The notes below the pieces were generated by a model that was given only the letters and a program-made list of their open reading frames with translations, was not told the DNA's origin and did no database searches. Source: Lathyrus oleraceus (taxonomy: Eukaryota > Streptophyta > Magnoliopsida > Fabales > Fabaceae). Taken from it: 64,000 nucleotides of DNA. The stretch is from assembly GCF_024323335.1 (NCBI RefSeq), contig NC_066581.1, positions 432,840,136-432,904,135 of the forward strand, written 5' to 3'. Shown here piece by piece: positions 43,597 to 57,000 of the stretch (its first letter is position 1; each line of letters begins with the position of its first letter). A program made the position numbers and the translations under genes.

Positions 43597-46500
43597 TTGC
43601 ATTCATGCATATTAACCTGTTCGCTGTTTTGCAGGTATCTGTTGCTAACGTGCTTGGTTGTTTCAGGAATCATTGCTCGTGCTCGCAGAGTTGTACCTTT
43701 GCGCTCAACCCGACCTCACAGATACTTCACGAGGCGCAACACTCCTCGACTGATGGATCTCCCAAACACAGATATCCTCGAGCTAAAAGACAAGATGACT
43801 GAGCTGATCAACATCATGCAGGGTTTTGCAGTTGGTCAGAAAGCTTTGGCTGACAAAGTTGAGAAGCTCGAGCGGGCTTCAGCAGCAAACAGTGGTGTAA
43901 ACTTGGATGGTGTCTCCAACCAGGGGCTGGGTGGTTCTAGAGATGGTGGAAAGAGAGCAACGGTGGGTATGGTGAATAACACCGGTGAGGGTTTTGGTGC
44001 TACTGCTGGTGGTCAACCGGGACAGAATTTGAAGGATAGTCTGTTTCCTCCATTCTTTGGGGTTGAGGATGACAGAGAGGAAGACAGGGAAGCAGACCAG
44101 TTCTCGATGCATAATGAACCTTTTGATCAGTACAGTGCTCCGCCACAGAACAAAGAGATTCAGCTGCTGGCTGAAAAGATCAGAGCTCTAGAGAGCTATG
44201 CCACTCCTGGGGTGGTAAACATGTCAAACATGGGGCTAGTTGAGGGGATTGTGATCCCGCAAAAGTTTAAAGCGCCCGCGTTTGATCGCTATAATGGGAG
44301 TTCCTGCCCCGAGACTCATCTGCAGGCTTTTGTCCGCAAGATCTCAGCTTACACCATGGACCAAAAGCTGTGGATGTAATTCTTCCAGGACAGTCTGTCC
44401 GGAGGCTCACTGGAGTGGTACACCAAGCTCAAGTCCTCAGATATCAAGAATTGGCAAGATCTGGGGGACGCATTCTTTAAGCAGTATCAGTTCAATGCTG
44501 ATATGGCCCCGAGTCGTACCCAGCTGCAGGGTATGTCTCAAAAGAATAACGAAGGGTTTAAAGAATACGCTCAGAGGTGGAGGGAGTTGGCTGCCAGAGT
44601 GCAACCTCCACTAGTTGACAGAGAGATGTCTGATCTCTTTATGGGGACTTTGCAGGGGGCGTATGCTGAGAGGATGGTTGGTTGTCCGGTGACCAACTTT
44701 TCAGATATAGTTGTGGCTGGGGAGAGAATTGAGAGCTGGTTGAAGCTCGGGAAGATTCAGGGTGTAGCTTCGTCGTCTGGGTCAAAGAAGCCCTTTGGGA
44801 ATGGACAGAGGAAGAAGGAGGGTGATACCAGTGCAGTATACGCACAAAGAGGACCCAGTAGGGATCGTTACTTCCAGCATACTGCTGCGGTAACCATTCC
44901 TGCTGAGCATCAGCCTGCACAGCAACAACAACAACAACAACCTCAACAGCAAAGACAACCATTTCAGCAGAGGCCTCAGAGGGCTGGTTATCAGGTGTGG
45001 GGGAGAGCAGTTGATAGGCAGTTTGACAGGCCGCCTGTGACTTATTCTTTTCTGTTTAAAAAGTTGATGGACTTGGGGCTGGTACAGCTAAGGACTCTGG
45101 CACCTTTGAGACCTGATCAAAGGCCAGCCAACTATGATGAAAATGCAAAGTGTGAATTCCATTCGGGTGCTCCTGGACATAATATAGAGAACTGTAAAGC
45201 TTTTAAGCACACAGTTCAAGACTTGGTGGATTCGAAAGCTATCAACTTTGCACCATCTCCCAACGTGAATGCTAATCCCATGCCCGCGCATGGTCAAAGG
45301 GGGGTGAATGCTATCTCTGAGGAGGGAAGAGTTGGGTTGTCAAGTGTTAATCAGTTGAAGACTCCTCTGGCTGAGGTCAAGAGGCAGTTGTTGAAGAATG
45401 GGGTTTATCCAGGCTGTGATGAGCAATATGCTGAGTGCGTTGGTGCCCCTGATGGGTGTGAACTCTTAAGGAAGACTGTCCAGAGTTTGATAGACGATGG
45501 GAGTATTTTGATTGAGAAGGTTGATATGGGAAAAGAAGAGGTCTCCACCATAACAATTTATTTTGACCCGGTAGATTTGTCTACCCTGGCGGAGGCGGCT
45601 CCAGTTACCATCACGGTACCTGGACCCATTCCGTATGACAAAGAGGATGCCGTACCATGGCATTATGGTGGAGAGGTATACTGCAATGGTGAGAGGGTAG
45701 AGGATCAGACTGCGGATGAAACCACCGTTTCGAAGGTGGATAATGCCGGTCCTAGCGGTTTCACTCGCAGTGGCAGACTGTTTGCTCCGGATGCCTTAAG
45801 GAGAGAAGAAGGAGAAAAAGAGAAAAAAGAAAAGGCCGAGGCTTTAGCCAGGGCAAAAGGGAAAGCAGTGGTGAGTGATAGTACTCCAGTGGTGACACCG
45901 GTGCCGCTTGGGTCGGAAGAAAAACTTGATGATGATGCAGAGGAATTCTTGAGAATCATCAAGAAGTCTGAGTACAAATTGGTTGACCATCTGCAGCAGA
46001 CTCCTTCCAAAATATCCATTTTGTCCTTGCTGTTAAGCTCTGAGGGTCACAGGGAGGCTTTGTTGAAGATTTTGAGGAAAGCCTATGTTCCTCAAGAGAT
46101 TACCATTAACCAGTTGGAGACGGTCGTGTCTAACATGCATGCCAGCCATGGGTTGGGTTTTACAGACATGGACTTGACTGTGGATGGGAGAAATCACAAT
46201 CGGGCGTTACACATAGCGATGGAATGTAAAGGAGCCGTGCTTTCGCATGTGCTGGTTGATACCGGCTCCTCTTTGAATGTGTTGCCGAAGAAGGCTCTGG
46301 CAAAGTTGAATTGTGATGGGCTGATTCTGACTCCGACTGATTTAATAGTGCGGGCATTCGATGGGTCGAAGCGGGCCGTGTTTGGAGAGGTTGAGCTTCC
46401 TGTGAAGATAGGCCCAGAGGTGTTCAAGTCGACTTTTTACGTCATGGATATCCAGCCGGCATATAGTTGCCTGTTGGGTCGACCATGGATCCATGCTGCT

Positions 46501-47037
46501 GGCGCAGTGACCTCGACTTTACACCAAAAGTTGAAATACATCTGGGAGGGACAGGTCGTCACTGTCTGCGGAGAGGAGGATATCTTTGTCAGCCACCTGT
46601 CCTCATTCAAATATGTGGAGATGGATGGCGAAATCTGGGAGACGCCAAGTCAAGCTTTCGAAACCGTTAAGGTGGAGAATGCTCTGTTTGCCAAAGAGGA
46701 GGAGAAACCGTCCATTGCTTCGTACAAACAGGCCGCCGAGGTGGTAAAGAATGGAGAGGCTCCTGGTTGGGGCAGGATGATGGATATCTCCGCAAAGAAA
46801 GATCGCTTCGGAGTGGGTTACCAGCCGGGCCGAGGCTCAGGACAAGGCAGAGGACGCCGTACGTCAGTAACATTCACAAGCGCCGGAATGCTGGATCCGG
46901 ATCACATCTGCATGATGAGTGAGGAAGCTGATAGCGACTGCGACATTGACCGGTGGATAAAGCCGTGCGCACCAGGGATGGGAATCCAAAACTGGAAGGC
47001 TGAAAAGATCATCCGGGTCACTCTGCTGGAAGAGTAA
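43597..47037 (+). pseudogene. Gag-protease of D, one premature stop
   Basis: One frame of 1146 codons broken only by TAA at 44377-44379 (codon 261). Order: N-terminal segment (HRYFTRRN), coiled coil (ELKDKMTELINIMQ), gag domain (NMGLVEGIVIPQKFK, YNGSSCPETHLQAF, LEWYTKL, RWRELAARVQPP), Gln-rich tract (about residues 445-465), zinc-like motif CEFHSGAPGHNIENC (about 519-533; CX2HX5HX4C), aspartic protease VLVDTGSSLNVLP (Asp at about 888) with LLGRPWIHAAGA, and a glycine-rich G-patch-like tail (FGVGYQPGRGSGQGRGR). The catalytic DTG is intact. The ORF ends GAG TAA, overlapping the predicted intron donor. The start may instead be a downstream ATG (43753). Confidence 0.92.
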
Positions 47038-47307
47038 TATTTTTCTTGTTTTGATTTTATGTGCATGAAAGCCATACGTGTTGCCCGACACGTAATGGTC
47101 CATTGTAAGGGCCACCTCATGTTTAAATTTGCAAGTTCGCATCATTAATTAAAGGATGTTTTTCAATTAAAAGCGGTGTTCCCTGTTTTTCATTTATTTT
47201 TGCAGTTTAAAAATAAAAATAAAATAAAAATGGCAATGTTTTCATTTTTCTTTTTCCATTTGTCACACACTGGTTCTAAAGCAATGCATGAATCAACATT
47301 CATGCAG
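47034..47307 (+). other. Predicted gag-pro/pol intron of D, 274 bp
   Basis: Donor GA|GTAATA at 47034 and acceptor TTCATGCAG| at 47307 remove an AT-rich segment and would bring gag-pro and pol into one frame across the junction. Without splicing, translation stops at TAA 47035-47037, which overlaps the donor. An intron at this place is an established feature of Ogre elements; the exact sites here are my inference. Confidence 0.72.
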
Positions 47308-50300
47308 ATGTGATTCTTCTCCGGATCTCATTGATAACAATCCTGTTACACCCTCGTATGACTTCGACAATCCAATCTATCATGCTGAAGAAGAAGGCGA
47401 AGAAGATTGTGAACTGCCAGGGGAATTAGCCAGGTTGTTGAAACAAGAGGAGAAGGTGATTCAGCCGCATGAAGAGCAGATTGAGGTTGTGAACTTGGGT
47501 ACCGACGAGGTCAAAAAAGAAGTGAAAATCGGGGCTGCTTTGGAGGAAAGTGTCAAGAGCAGAATGGTAGCACTGTTGAAAGAGTATGTCGACATCTTTG
47601 CCTGGTCTTATCAAGATATGCCAGGGTTGGATACCGATATTGTTGTGCACAAGCTACCGTTGAGAGCAGATTGTCCTCCAGTGAAGCAGAAATTGCGCAG
47701 AACTTGACCTGACATGGCGATGAAAATCAAAGAAGAAGTGCAGTAGCAGTGGGATGCTGGTTTCCTTGCTGTCACTAATTATCCGCCGTGGGTTGCAAAT
47801 ATCGTGCCAGTTCCGAAGAAGGATGGGAAGGTGAGAATGTGTGTGGACTACCGAGATCTGAACAGAGCTAGTCCGAGAGATGATTTTCCGCTACCTCACA
47901 TCGATGTGTTGGTAGATAATACAGCTCAATTCTCGGTGTTTTTCTTCATGGATGGCTTTTCTGGCTATAATCAAATTAAAATGTCGCCAGATGATATGGA
48001 GAAAACAACGTTCATCACACCGTGGGGTACCTTTTGTTACAAGGTGATGCCATTCGGTCTCAAGAACGCCGGTGCTACTTATCAGAGGGCCATGGTGACT
48101 TTGTTTCATGATATGATTCATCATGAAATCGAATGCTATGTTGATGACATGATAGCAAAGTCCCAGACAGAAGAGGGGCATTTGGTAGATTTGGCCAAGT
48201 TGTTCGACCGGCTGAGACAGTTTAGACTGAGGTTGAATCCGAACAAGTGCACGTTCGGAGTGCGGTCCGGTAAATTGCTGGGATTTATTGTAAGTGAGAA
48301 AGGAATCGAGGTTGATCCTGCAAAAGTAAAAGCAATAAGAGAAATGCCTGAACCGAGAACGGAGAAGGAGGTTCGTGGTTTCTTAGGTAGATTGAACTAC
48401 ATTTCACGGTTCATATCTCATCTAACAGCCACGTGCGAACCGATATTCAAGTTGTTGAAAAAAGATCAAACGGTCAGGTGGAATGATGCTTGCCAAGCGG
48501 CATTTGAAAAAATAAAAGAATATTTGCAGAAGCCTCCGATTCTGATGCCTCCTGTGGAGGGAAGACCGTTAATTCTGTACTTGACGGTCCTTGAGGGGTC
48601 TATGGGGTGTGTATTGGGGCAGCATGACGAGTCTGGTCGAAAAGAGCATGCCATATACTACCTTAGCAAAAAGTTTACCGACTGTGAAACAAGATATTCA
48701 CTGCTCGAGAAAACTTGATGTGCTTTGGTCTGGGCTGCTCGCCGACTAAGGCAGTACATGCTGGTTCATACCACTTTATTGATTTCCAAGATGGATCCAA
48801 TCAAGTACATTTTCGAAAAGCCAGCATTGACCGGACGGGTTGCGAGATGGCAAATGATTTTGACTGAATATGATATACAGTATACCTCTTAGAAGGCTAT
48901 CAAGGGGAGTGTATTGTCTGATTACCTCGCTCAGCAACCCATTGATGATTATCAACCGATGAAGTTTGAATTCCCTGATGAGGACATCATGTTTCTCAAA
49001 TCGAAAGATTGCGAGGAACCAATCCCGGAGGAGGGGCCTGACCCTGAATCCGAATGGATTTTGATGTTTGATGGGGCCGTTAACGTGAATGGAAGCGGTG
49101 TTGGTGCTGTTTTGGTTACGCCGAAAGGATCCCACATTCCTTTTGCTGCCCGGCTAACATTTGAGTGCACCAACAACGTGGCTGAATATGAAGCTTGTAT
49201 ATTGGGAATTGAGGAGGCGATTGATTTGAGGATCAAGAACCTTGTCATATATGGAGATTCAGCTCTGGTGATAAATCAGGTTAACGGGAAGTGGTATACG
49301 CATCAATCTCATTTAGTGCCGTACCGAGATTATACGAGGAGATTGTTGACGTTTTTCACCAAGGTGAAGATGCATCATGTGCCTAGAGAGGAGAATCCTT
49401 TGGCAGATGCTTTGGCTACTCTAGCCGCCTTGATTAAGGTGCAGTGGTGGAATCAGTTCCCCAGTGTTGAGGTTGGACGTTTGGATAGGCCGGCTTATGT
49501 GTTTGCTGTTGATACAGCGCCTGATGATGAGAAGCCGTGGTATTACGATATCAAGCGCTATTTGGAGACTCAAGAGTATCCCGAGGGAGCATCTAAAAAG
49601 GACCGAAAGACTCTGCGGAGGTTGGCCATGGTGTTCTACCTGAATAAGGATGGGGTTTTGTATAAGAGGAACTTTGATTGGGTCTTGCTAAGATGTGTTG
49701 ATGATAAAGAAGCAAGCCAATTGATGAAAGAGGTTCATGAAGGATCGTTCGGTACCCATGCCAGTGGGAATGCAATGGTAAGGAAGCTGCTGAGGGCAGG
49801 TTATTATTGGATGACAATGGAGGCCCAATGTTTTAATTTCGTGCGGAAGTGTCATAAATGCCAGATTTATGCTGATAAGGTGCACGTGCCTCCAAATCCT
49901 TTGAGCTTAATGTCGTCTCCATGGCCGTTTGCTATGTGGGGCATTGATATGATCGGAAAGATTGAGCCTACAGCTTCGAATGGGCATCGGTTCATATTAG
50001 TGGCTATTGATTACTTCACCAAGTGGGTTGAAGCAGCCTCTTATACGAACGTGACGAAGCAGGTTGTGGCCAGGTTTCTCAAGAGAGACATCATTTGCAG
50101 ATATGGGGTTCCCGAGAGAATCATTACTGATAATGGTTCTAATTTGAACAATAAGATGATGGCAGAACTGTGCCGGGAATTCAAGATCGAGCATCATAAT
50201 TCTTCTCCTTATCGTCCGAAGATGAATGGGGCGGTTGAGGCAGCCAACAAGAATATCAAGAAGATTGTGCAGAAAATGGTGGTAACCTATAAAGACTGGC

Positions 50301-50789
50301 ATGAGATGTTGCCGTTTGCATTGCACGGGTATCGAACGTCGGTGCGTACATCTACTGGGGCAACTCCTTTTTTCATTGGTGTATGGGATGGAGGCTGTAT
50401 TACCTATTGAGGTTCAGATTCCCTCTTTGAGAGTCCTGATGGACGCGAAATTGCAAGAGGCTGAATGGGTAAGAACCCGATACGAGGAGTTGAGCCTAAT
50501 TGAGGAAAAGAGGCTGGCGGCCATCTGTCATGGGCAGTTATACCAGCAAAGGATAAAGCGTTCTTTTGACAAAAAGGTGCGACCTCGGGTATATCACGTA
50601 GGTGATATGGTGCTGAAAAGGATCCTTCCTCCTCAAAACGATCGAAGGGGCAAATGGACACCGAATTATGAAGGTTCATTCGTGGTTAAGAAGGTCTTCT
50701 CTGGCGGAGCCTTGTTGCTAACGACCATGGATGGCGAAGATTTTCCATCCCCTGTGAATGCGGACGCAGTTAAAAAATACTTCGTGTAA
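47308..50789 (+). pseudogene. Pol of D: RT, RNase H, second RNase H, integrase; broken
   Basis: Acidic linker, then RT (VPVPKKDGKVRMCVDYRDLN, FMDGFSGYNQI, YVDDM at 48137-48151), a first RNase H without the usual catalytic residues (LYLTVLEGSMGCVLGQ), a second archaeal-like RNase H characteristic of Tat elements (Asp in MFDGAVN at 49070, Glu in AEYEA, Asp in YGDSAL, Asp in NPLADALA), zinc-binding HHCC, and an integrase core with Asp (about 49946), Asp (50129) and Glu (50237), i.e. DX60D and DX35E. Stops: TGA 47705, TAG 47744, TGA 48716, TAG 48890. A one-base expansion of the T-run 50368-50373 shifts the frame; the integrase C-terminus continues in another frame to TAA 50789. Confidence 0.93.
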
Positions 50790-51519
50790 AGAGACCCGCT
50801 GGACGAAAAGAATAAAACAGTTCAGGCAAAAATGGGCATCCCGGCGAACCAAAAACAGAAAGAAAGGTTCGGGCAAAAATTAGGGATAAAATGAAAAATT
50901 GTACACCCGGCAAGTCGAAAACCTGGAACGGCGGCTTGGGCAAAAAAGGGTATCCCGGTGGACTGAAAACCCGAAAGGGCGGTCCAGGCAAAAGAGGGAT
51001 TGAAACGAACAACTGCGTCCAGCATGATCGTGTGCGTTTTGGTTAAGGCATCATGGATAATACCCGATGGGGATCAATCAGAAACGTCTTGTTCAGAAGG
51101 CAGAAAGCATGGAGAGTCTGAGGATATATGGGGTGTAACTGAGTTGGAACTCGATGAGATCACGGGTTTCACATTGCCATTAGGATAGATTTTTCCTTTT
51201 GTGCGCAATTACCTCTTTTCAGGAATTGCTTCCTTTGTATTGCTCATTTGAGCCACACTTTTTTCAATCAATAAAATGCATATTCAGTCAAATAATGTTG
51301 TTTTTGTTTTTCATTACCGCTTTGATTGCAAAAACATCCAATTATTTTTGATAAAGAATCTTGCATTTTGAGACATACAGGTCCCTTCCAATGCATGTTT
51401 ATAAGATTGAGAGCTTGAAACCTTATTCGGAAGGTTGAGGGACCCAAGTGTTGAAATCTTGACACGCCTGGGGCACGGTTTTATCTGACGATCTCCTTTT
51501 GCAGGTGCTGTTAGATATT

Positions 51520-51830
51520 TTCGCTCACTTGAAGGTTGTGATGTGGAAGCTTTTGACAAGACAAATCCCCGTGGAGTCCGGTCAGGGACGAATGAATATG
51601 AAGGGATGACGAAGAGACGTTGAGACGTGCGACGATCCTTGAATGATAATCAAGAAGACTCTTCAAAGTCGGAAGACTGGAAAGTCTGTGGAGATTCCCC
51701 GCAAAGTCCAATCAGGGACAGGCGAGTTGGAGGAACGGTGAAGAGACGGCGAAGGACGTCCGAGGGCCTTTGAAATTAATCAAGAAGACTCTTCAAAGTC
51801 GGAAAATTGAAATTTCTGTATAAGTCCCAG
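51520..51830 (+). repeat. ~130-bp tandem duplication in the D 3' region
   Basis: CAAGAAGACTCTTCAAAGTC occurs at 51651 and 51781 (period 130), flanked by GAAGAGACG, CAGGGAC and TCCCCG blocks in both copies; a third, more diverged copy is suggested around 51830-51900. Confidence 0.85.
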
Positions 51831-52074
51831 GAGTTCGATCTTTGTCGAGTGCGGAGCGATTGGGAATACGAGATGATGGAGCAGAAAAGGTCCAGATGAG
51901 TTTGGGAATTCTCAAAAGTGGAAAGCTGATACGAGATTAGGAGGCGGATACTTTGGTTCGACAAGTCGACGGGTGTTCTGTACCAACTTTTCTCATTTCC
52001 CCAGTGTAGTCTCCAAACAGAGTCGTGAGAACTAACTCCCCAGCGGATCCAAGGTCTGTGGGTCCCCTAGTCGA

Positions 52075-52440
52075 GTCAGGATGGTTATCCCAGGCAGGTT
52101 TAAAACGATGTTTCCTCAGCAGCAGGCCCGAAGGTTGCTATCCCCGAGTGGAGCGGGTTGCAATGAAATATATCTCCAGCGGTGCTCATCCTACCAGTGG
52201 ATTGGACGAGTTTCCGTAGCAGACTGATATCTGTATCCCCAGCTGAGTTGATTCTACCGGTGGATTGCATGGGTTGTCCCCAGCGGAGTAGCATTCGTTT
52301 CCCCTGGCAGGGTCAGGATGGTTATCCCCAGCAGGTTTTAGATCGATGCTTCCCCAGTTGCCAGGCCTGGAGGTTGCTGTTTCCCAGCAGAGCTATCTGT
52401 GAGCATTTTCCCAGTGAAGTCATCAGGTATCTGTGAGGGT
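52075..52440 (+). repeat. 237-bp imperfect repeat of CCCCAGCAG type
   Basis: GTCAGGATGGTTATCCC begins at 52075 and 52312. Both are followed by AGCAGGTTT, CGATG, TTCC, CAG and GGAGGTTGCT-like blocks. Shorter TCCCCAGC(A/G)GAG modules fill the interval to 52680. Confidence 0.83.
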
Positions 52441-53093
52441 TTCCCAAGGCAGAGTCGGGATGTATATCCCCCGCAAGTCGAAGATCGAGGTATCCCCACT
52501 GAGTGTTGGTGGTTCCTATCCCCCAGCAATTCCCCAAGCGGATTGGGTGCAAAGGAGGCTTTCCCCAGCAAGGGTTACCTTTTCCCAACAGCAGTGTCAT
52601 TCCCCAGTAGGGTGGAATCGGAGTATTGACGAGTTCCTCAGCAGAGTGTCTCGAGCTCCCCAGGAGAGTCCCTTGAGGGGGACATTTTTTATGCATTCAT
52701 CATGAAGAATAAGCATAGCATATTGCATAATAAATCGCGTAGCATTTCCATAATTATGGAGCATTACGCAGAAAAGTCAATCATGCATCATATCGCACGC
52801 ATAAGCTAGGCTCAAGCCGTGGTTACCGTTTGAGAGGTGGTTTTATCAGAAGTGAAGGTGTTGCTCCGCGGAGTTTAGTATCTTGATTTTGAATCAGAGG
52901 TGTTCCTCAGTAGTGCGATACTGGAGGAGTTTTCTGTCGTGCGAGACAGCGATTGGAAGATGTTACTCTGAGGAGTCTAGCATCATGACGTCAGATCAGC
53001 AATGTTCCCCAGTAGTGCGATATTGGAGGAAATTTTTCTGTCAAGCGGAGAAGGAAATGGAATCAAAGGACGTTACGCGATCAGCGCGATTAC

Positions 53094-53590
53094 GGGGTTT
53101 AACTGGAGAAAAGGAAATGTTGAGACATTTTTTTGGGAGATCGAGGTTCAACTGGAGAAAAGGAGATGTTGCGGCATTTTCTGGGGTTCAAATGGAGATT
53201 GGAGTTGAAGATTATATCCGGGATGAGGTCCTCAGGATTATCTTCTGTTCATGTGTCACCTTAGACTTTGGCTGAGGCCAATGGAGGTCGTTATAGGTGT
53301 CTTCCGGGGAAGAGACGCACATGTTACCTTCCTTTTGTGAAGGTATACCCTCTTATATGTCGCCCTCAGAGTGGTGTTGGTGTTATTTCCGACGTTGCCA
53401 GCGGAATTATCACGAGAAATTGGAGAGCGGGGTTCAAACGGAGAAAAGGAAATGTTGAGGCATTTTCTGGGAACGGGGTTCAAATGGAGAAAGGGAAATG
53501 TTGAGGCATTTTCTGGAGAGCGGGGTTCAAATGGAGAAAGGGAGATGTTGCGGCATTTTCTGGAGAATGGGGTTCACAATGGCGATCGCG
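53094..53590 (+). repeat. 46-52 bp tandem array (GGGGTTCAAATGGAGAAAGG type)
   Basis: Clean units start at 53429, 53475, 53522 and 53569 (46-47 bp apart) with GGGGTTCAAATGGAG and ATGTTG(A/C)GGCATTTTCTGG. Looser copies lie at about 53094, 53146 and 53184, separated by unrelated sequence. Confidence 0.92.
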
Positions 53591-54013
53591 AGTTATCGTC
53601 AGGCGACTGGGGTTCAAATTGGAGAATGGGATTCATTATTTTGGCAAAACAAGATGTTGGGGTTCAACTGCAGCGATCGGGGATCATTTGCGCGAAAGAA
53701 AAATCTCGGGGTTCAAGAAAAGCATGAAAAGGAGAGATAATAATCCCCAGCGGATGTGTGGTGTTCAGGCCATGGTTATCCCTGCGTTACCATTTATTTT
53801 GGTATCCAGGTCGACGTTACTATTTCGGTGATCAGGCCGACTTTTTCCGTTCCAGACGGATTCTTGTTTCAAGACTGTTCCTTTGCCGATTATGACAGGC
53901 GTTGTTAATTATTTTCCCAGCAGAGTGCAAATTTCTACGGTTCTTTGGTATTCAATCCCTGTGTACCTTGAAAGTCTGACAGTCGTTGCTCTCATCCATT
54001 CGGGTTCCCAGCT

Positions 54014-54030
54014 GATTGAATAGGGGCAGC
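54014..54030 (+). promoter_or_regulatory. Polypurine-like tract of D
   Basis: GATTGAATAGGGGCAGC directly precedes the 3' LTR. Purine-rich core GAATAGGGGCAG, short but in the correct place for plus-strand priming. Confidence 0.6.
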
Positions 54031-57000
54031 TGTAGCACCTCAAATTTGCACCTATCATTGTACATACATTCTCATATTAGGTCATAGCATAACATGGTCC
54101 ACTGCATAACATTGCATTGTCCCTTTTGCCCAAGTGCAAGGTCATTTAGAAGATTTAGGTCAAACTGGTCAGGAGATCAGTTAGTCAGTCAAGCAAGTGT
54201 GTTTTTCATTGAGCCAAGGCCCTAGGGTTGGTCCAACATGTTCACATGACTTGGGGATCCATTTAAAGTGTTTAGGTCAAAGATTGGATGTTCAGAGGTC
54301 ATCATTCAATGCACAGTCAGTCAGAAACCCTAAAGAGTCAACTTGGTCAACTGTGATTGATTTTATGGTTTTGATGATGGGATTTGGTTTGAGAGAGCTT
54401 ATTAATGTCCAAATAGGCCTCATATATCATGGTAAACATCATCATGGAAGAATTTGAAGCCAGACAAGAAATTTCCAAAAATAGAAAGTTGACCTGTAAT
54501 TGGAATTTGCCAAAAATGGAAACTTCTTGATCCCAAACTTACATCATGATACGAGCTTCAAATGAATTGTTTCCCAACATGAAAGTTGAAGATCTTGTTC
54601 TCCCATTTCCAAAAAGTCCAAGAACTCTCAATTCCCATGTATGGTTGGCAAGATATGATCAATTCATTTTCAAAAATTCTTGAACTTCAAAAAGCCATAT
54701 CTCTCAAACCATTTGGCCAAATTTGGTGGGGTTTTTTCCAACAAGTCACATTTGACCTCCTCTTTCCAAAAATGTAACCCTCATGCACCAAAACCTCATG
54801 GATCAAAATGGCATTTTTGAACCCACTTGAATTAATTTTAAGTGAGGTGAAAAATTGAACTTTTGATTTAACCACTTTTAACCACTTTGGCCTTTCAAAT
54901 ATGGTCTGAAATGTTGATTATAACTTGTTGCAAGCCCAATTTTCGTGCACCAGCCATTACACCTCCACATGTGAACCAAAGTGGCCATTTAGCAAAATGC
55001 TTCATTAAACTAAATCATGTTTAACACTTACTTATGCAACCTTAAACAGAAGATATAAACTCATTTTTCTGTCATTTGGAAACCCTAGCAGCCACATTCC
55101 AAGACAGAATTTCCATTTCTCTCATTCTCTCACTTTGTGCATATTGGAACTTTTCTCCAAAAAACTCAAGAGAACTCGAGCTGGCCTTGGTTTGCTTCAT
55201 CATCCATCATCATTTTGAAGCTGTTGCAAGCCCTAAATCTCTACTGAAAGCAAGTTTTCCAGCACTGCTACATCAATATCCTCCCATGGCAGAGTTGGTT
55301 TCGAGCAAAAACAAACATCATTGAGCCAAAATCCTTCAAGCATTCATCATCTGGAAACTTCTTGAGCACCTGTTTCGAGCAAACAAAGCCAAACAACCAT
55401 TACATCTCAGCTGTTCCTCAAATCTAGTGAGTTTTCGACCTCTTTGTTTTTCCAAACCATGCTATGCCTTATGTAGAGTTTACTTTGCTGGTCATTATGA
55501 GCTTTGAGTTGATGAAAATGGTCAAGTATTTAGCAAGTTATGTTGTTTTAAAGTTTCACATGTGAATGATGTTTTGCTTAGTTCTTCCATTGCTAGCTCG
55601 ATTTCATGATTTTTGATGTTAGGATGTTGATAAGGTTTGTTTAATGTTTCGATTGCTATGCTTGATTCCAATTTCTGGGCATTTTGAATTTCACGATTGA
55701 ATGGAGAAGACGAAGCTTCACTGTAGCTTAGAAACCCTAAAACTTTTTTCCAGATTTTCCTTTTGAACGTGTTTTGCATGTTTCTTCTACTGTTCCATTG
55801 CCCTGCCCAGTCGCTGCTTGCCACGTCCCAAAACCATGCGCAGCGTTTCATTTAAATTGTCCCATATTTACAAGTATGCCACCGTGCCCAATTTGACCAT
55901 TACACCATGTTGTATTTCATTTCATTTTTTGCAATATTCATTTCATTTTGTACTCATCTTACAAAAATCATAACTCATCCGTTTTAAATCCAAATTTCAT
56001 GGGAATTTTTGCATTATGCTCTGCTTGGTCTCTACTTATTTATCATGATTTTTCCAGAATTTTTGGATGAGTGGATTTTTTATTATGCTAGGGTTGGTGA
56101 CATGTATCCATTTTTTGTACCTTTTGCCAAAACATTTGTGAAATGATGATGCATTATCCAATGGCCTTGAAATTTTTTGTGCTTAAACTAGACACATTCA
56201 TGGTGATTTTGGTTTAGAGTTTGTGAATTTCCCATTTCTGGTTTGTGAGTTATGATTTTTTGAAGTAGGGTGTGACAATTTGTGTCACACCATTGATGTG
56301 CAACTTGTTGATTTTCATAGCCATGCCTATTGACCTCAAAATGGATTGAAATTTTGCATGATTGAGCTTGTGGATTTGTTTATGGCATTTTCCAATTGAT
56401 TGAGATTTTTGTCCCCTGTTTGACCAAAATGTTGACTTTTGTGATACATGTTCCCATTTCATTTGTGAAATTCTCATACTTTATTGGATGAACCTGAAAT
56501 TTGACATGTGATTAGTAGACATCTTAAGCTTTGTCATGGTGTTGATCCCGTTCATTTCTCATATGTTGTCACTGACTTATGATTTTTTGAAGTTGATACA
56601 TGTTTGGTTGACTTCTTTGAGCATGCTTAAACTTGCCTTGCCTTTCTGATTTTCATTGACTATCTTCCCATGATCCAAATGAGCTGAAATTTGATATGCA
56701 TGTCATGTTATGGATTATGTTTGATCATGAATTATTTGATGATTTTTGGAAATGTTTGAGATTGGTTTTGATGCAAGTCTTGCTGTTGACTTCTATGAGC
56801 TTCTAAATGCCATTGTCTTGACCTAATTTGTTCATGAAATGATGATGATGATTGATATGAATGTGAAACCAATTGGGTTTGTTTCTTGATTGTTTAAACA
56901 TGATTTTGGACACTTGCCATTTGCTGTTTTGACTTTCTCATTCTCTTTTGACCCTAGGCTTGTCCTAGTGGTCCTGTTACTCACATTTGAGTTCATGTTT

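Larger units (their letters stand above)
50790..54014 (+). other. 3' untranslated region of D with several repeat blocks
   Basis: No long ORF. Blocks in order: (C/G)GGGCAAAAA modules with CCCGG(C/T)(A/G) linkers (50820-51000); a possible AATAAAATGC signal near 51270; a 130-bp duplication (51520-51830); CCCCAGCAG-rich sequence with a 237-bp repeat (52075-52440); GCATAGCATATTGCAT and GGAGCATTACGC shared with C (52710-52770); a 46-47-bp array (53429-53590). ORFs of 60-130 codons follow the repeat periods and have no domains. Confidence 0.8.
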
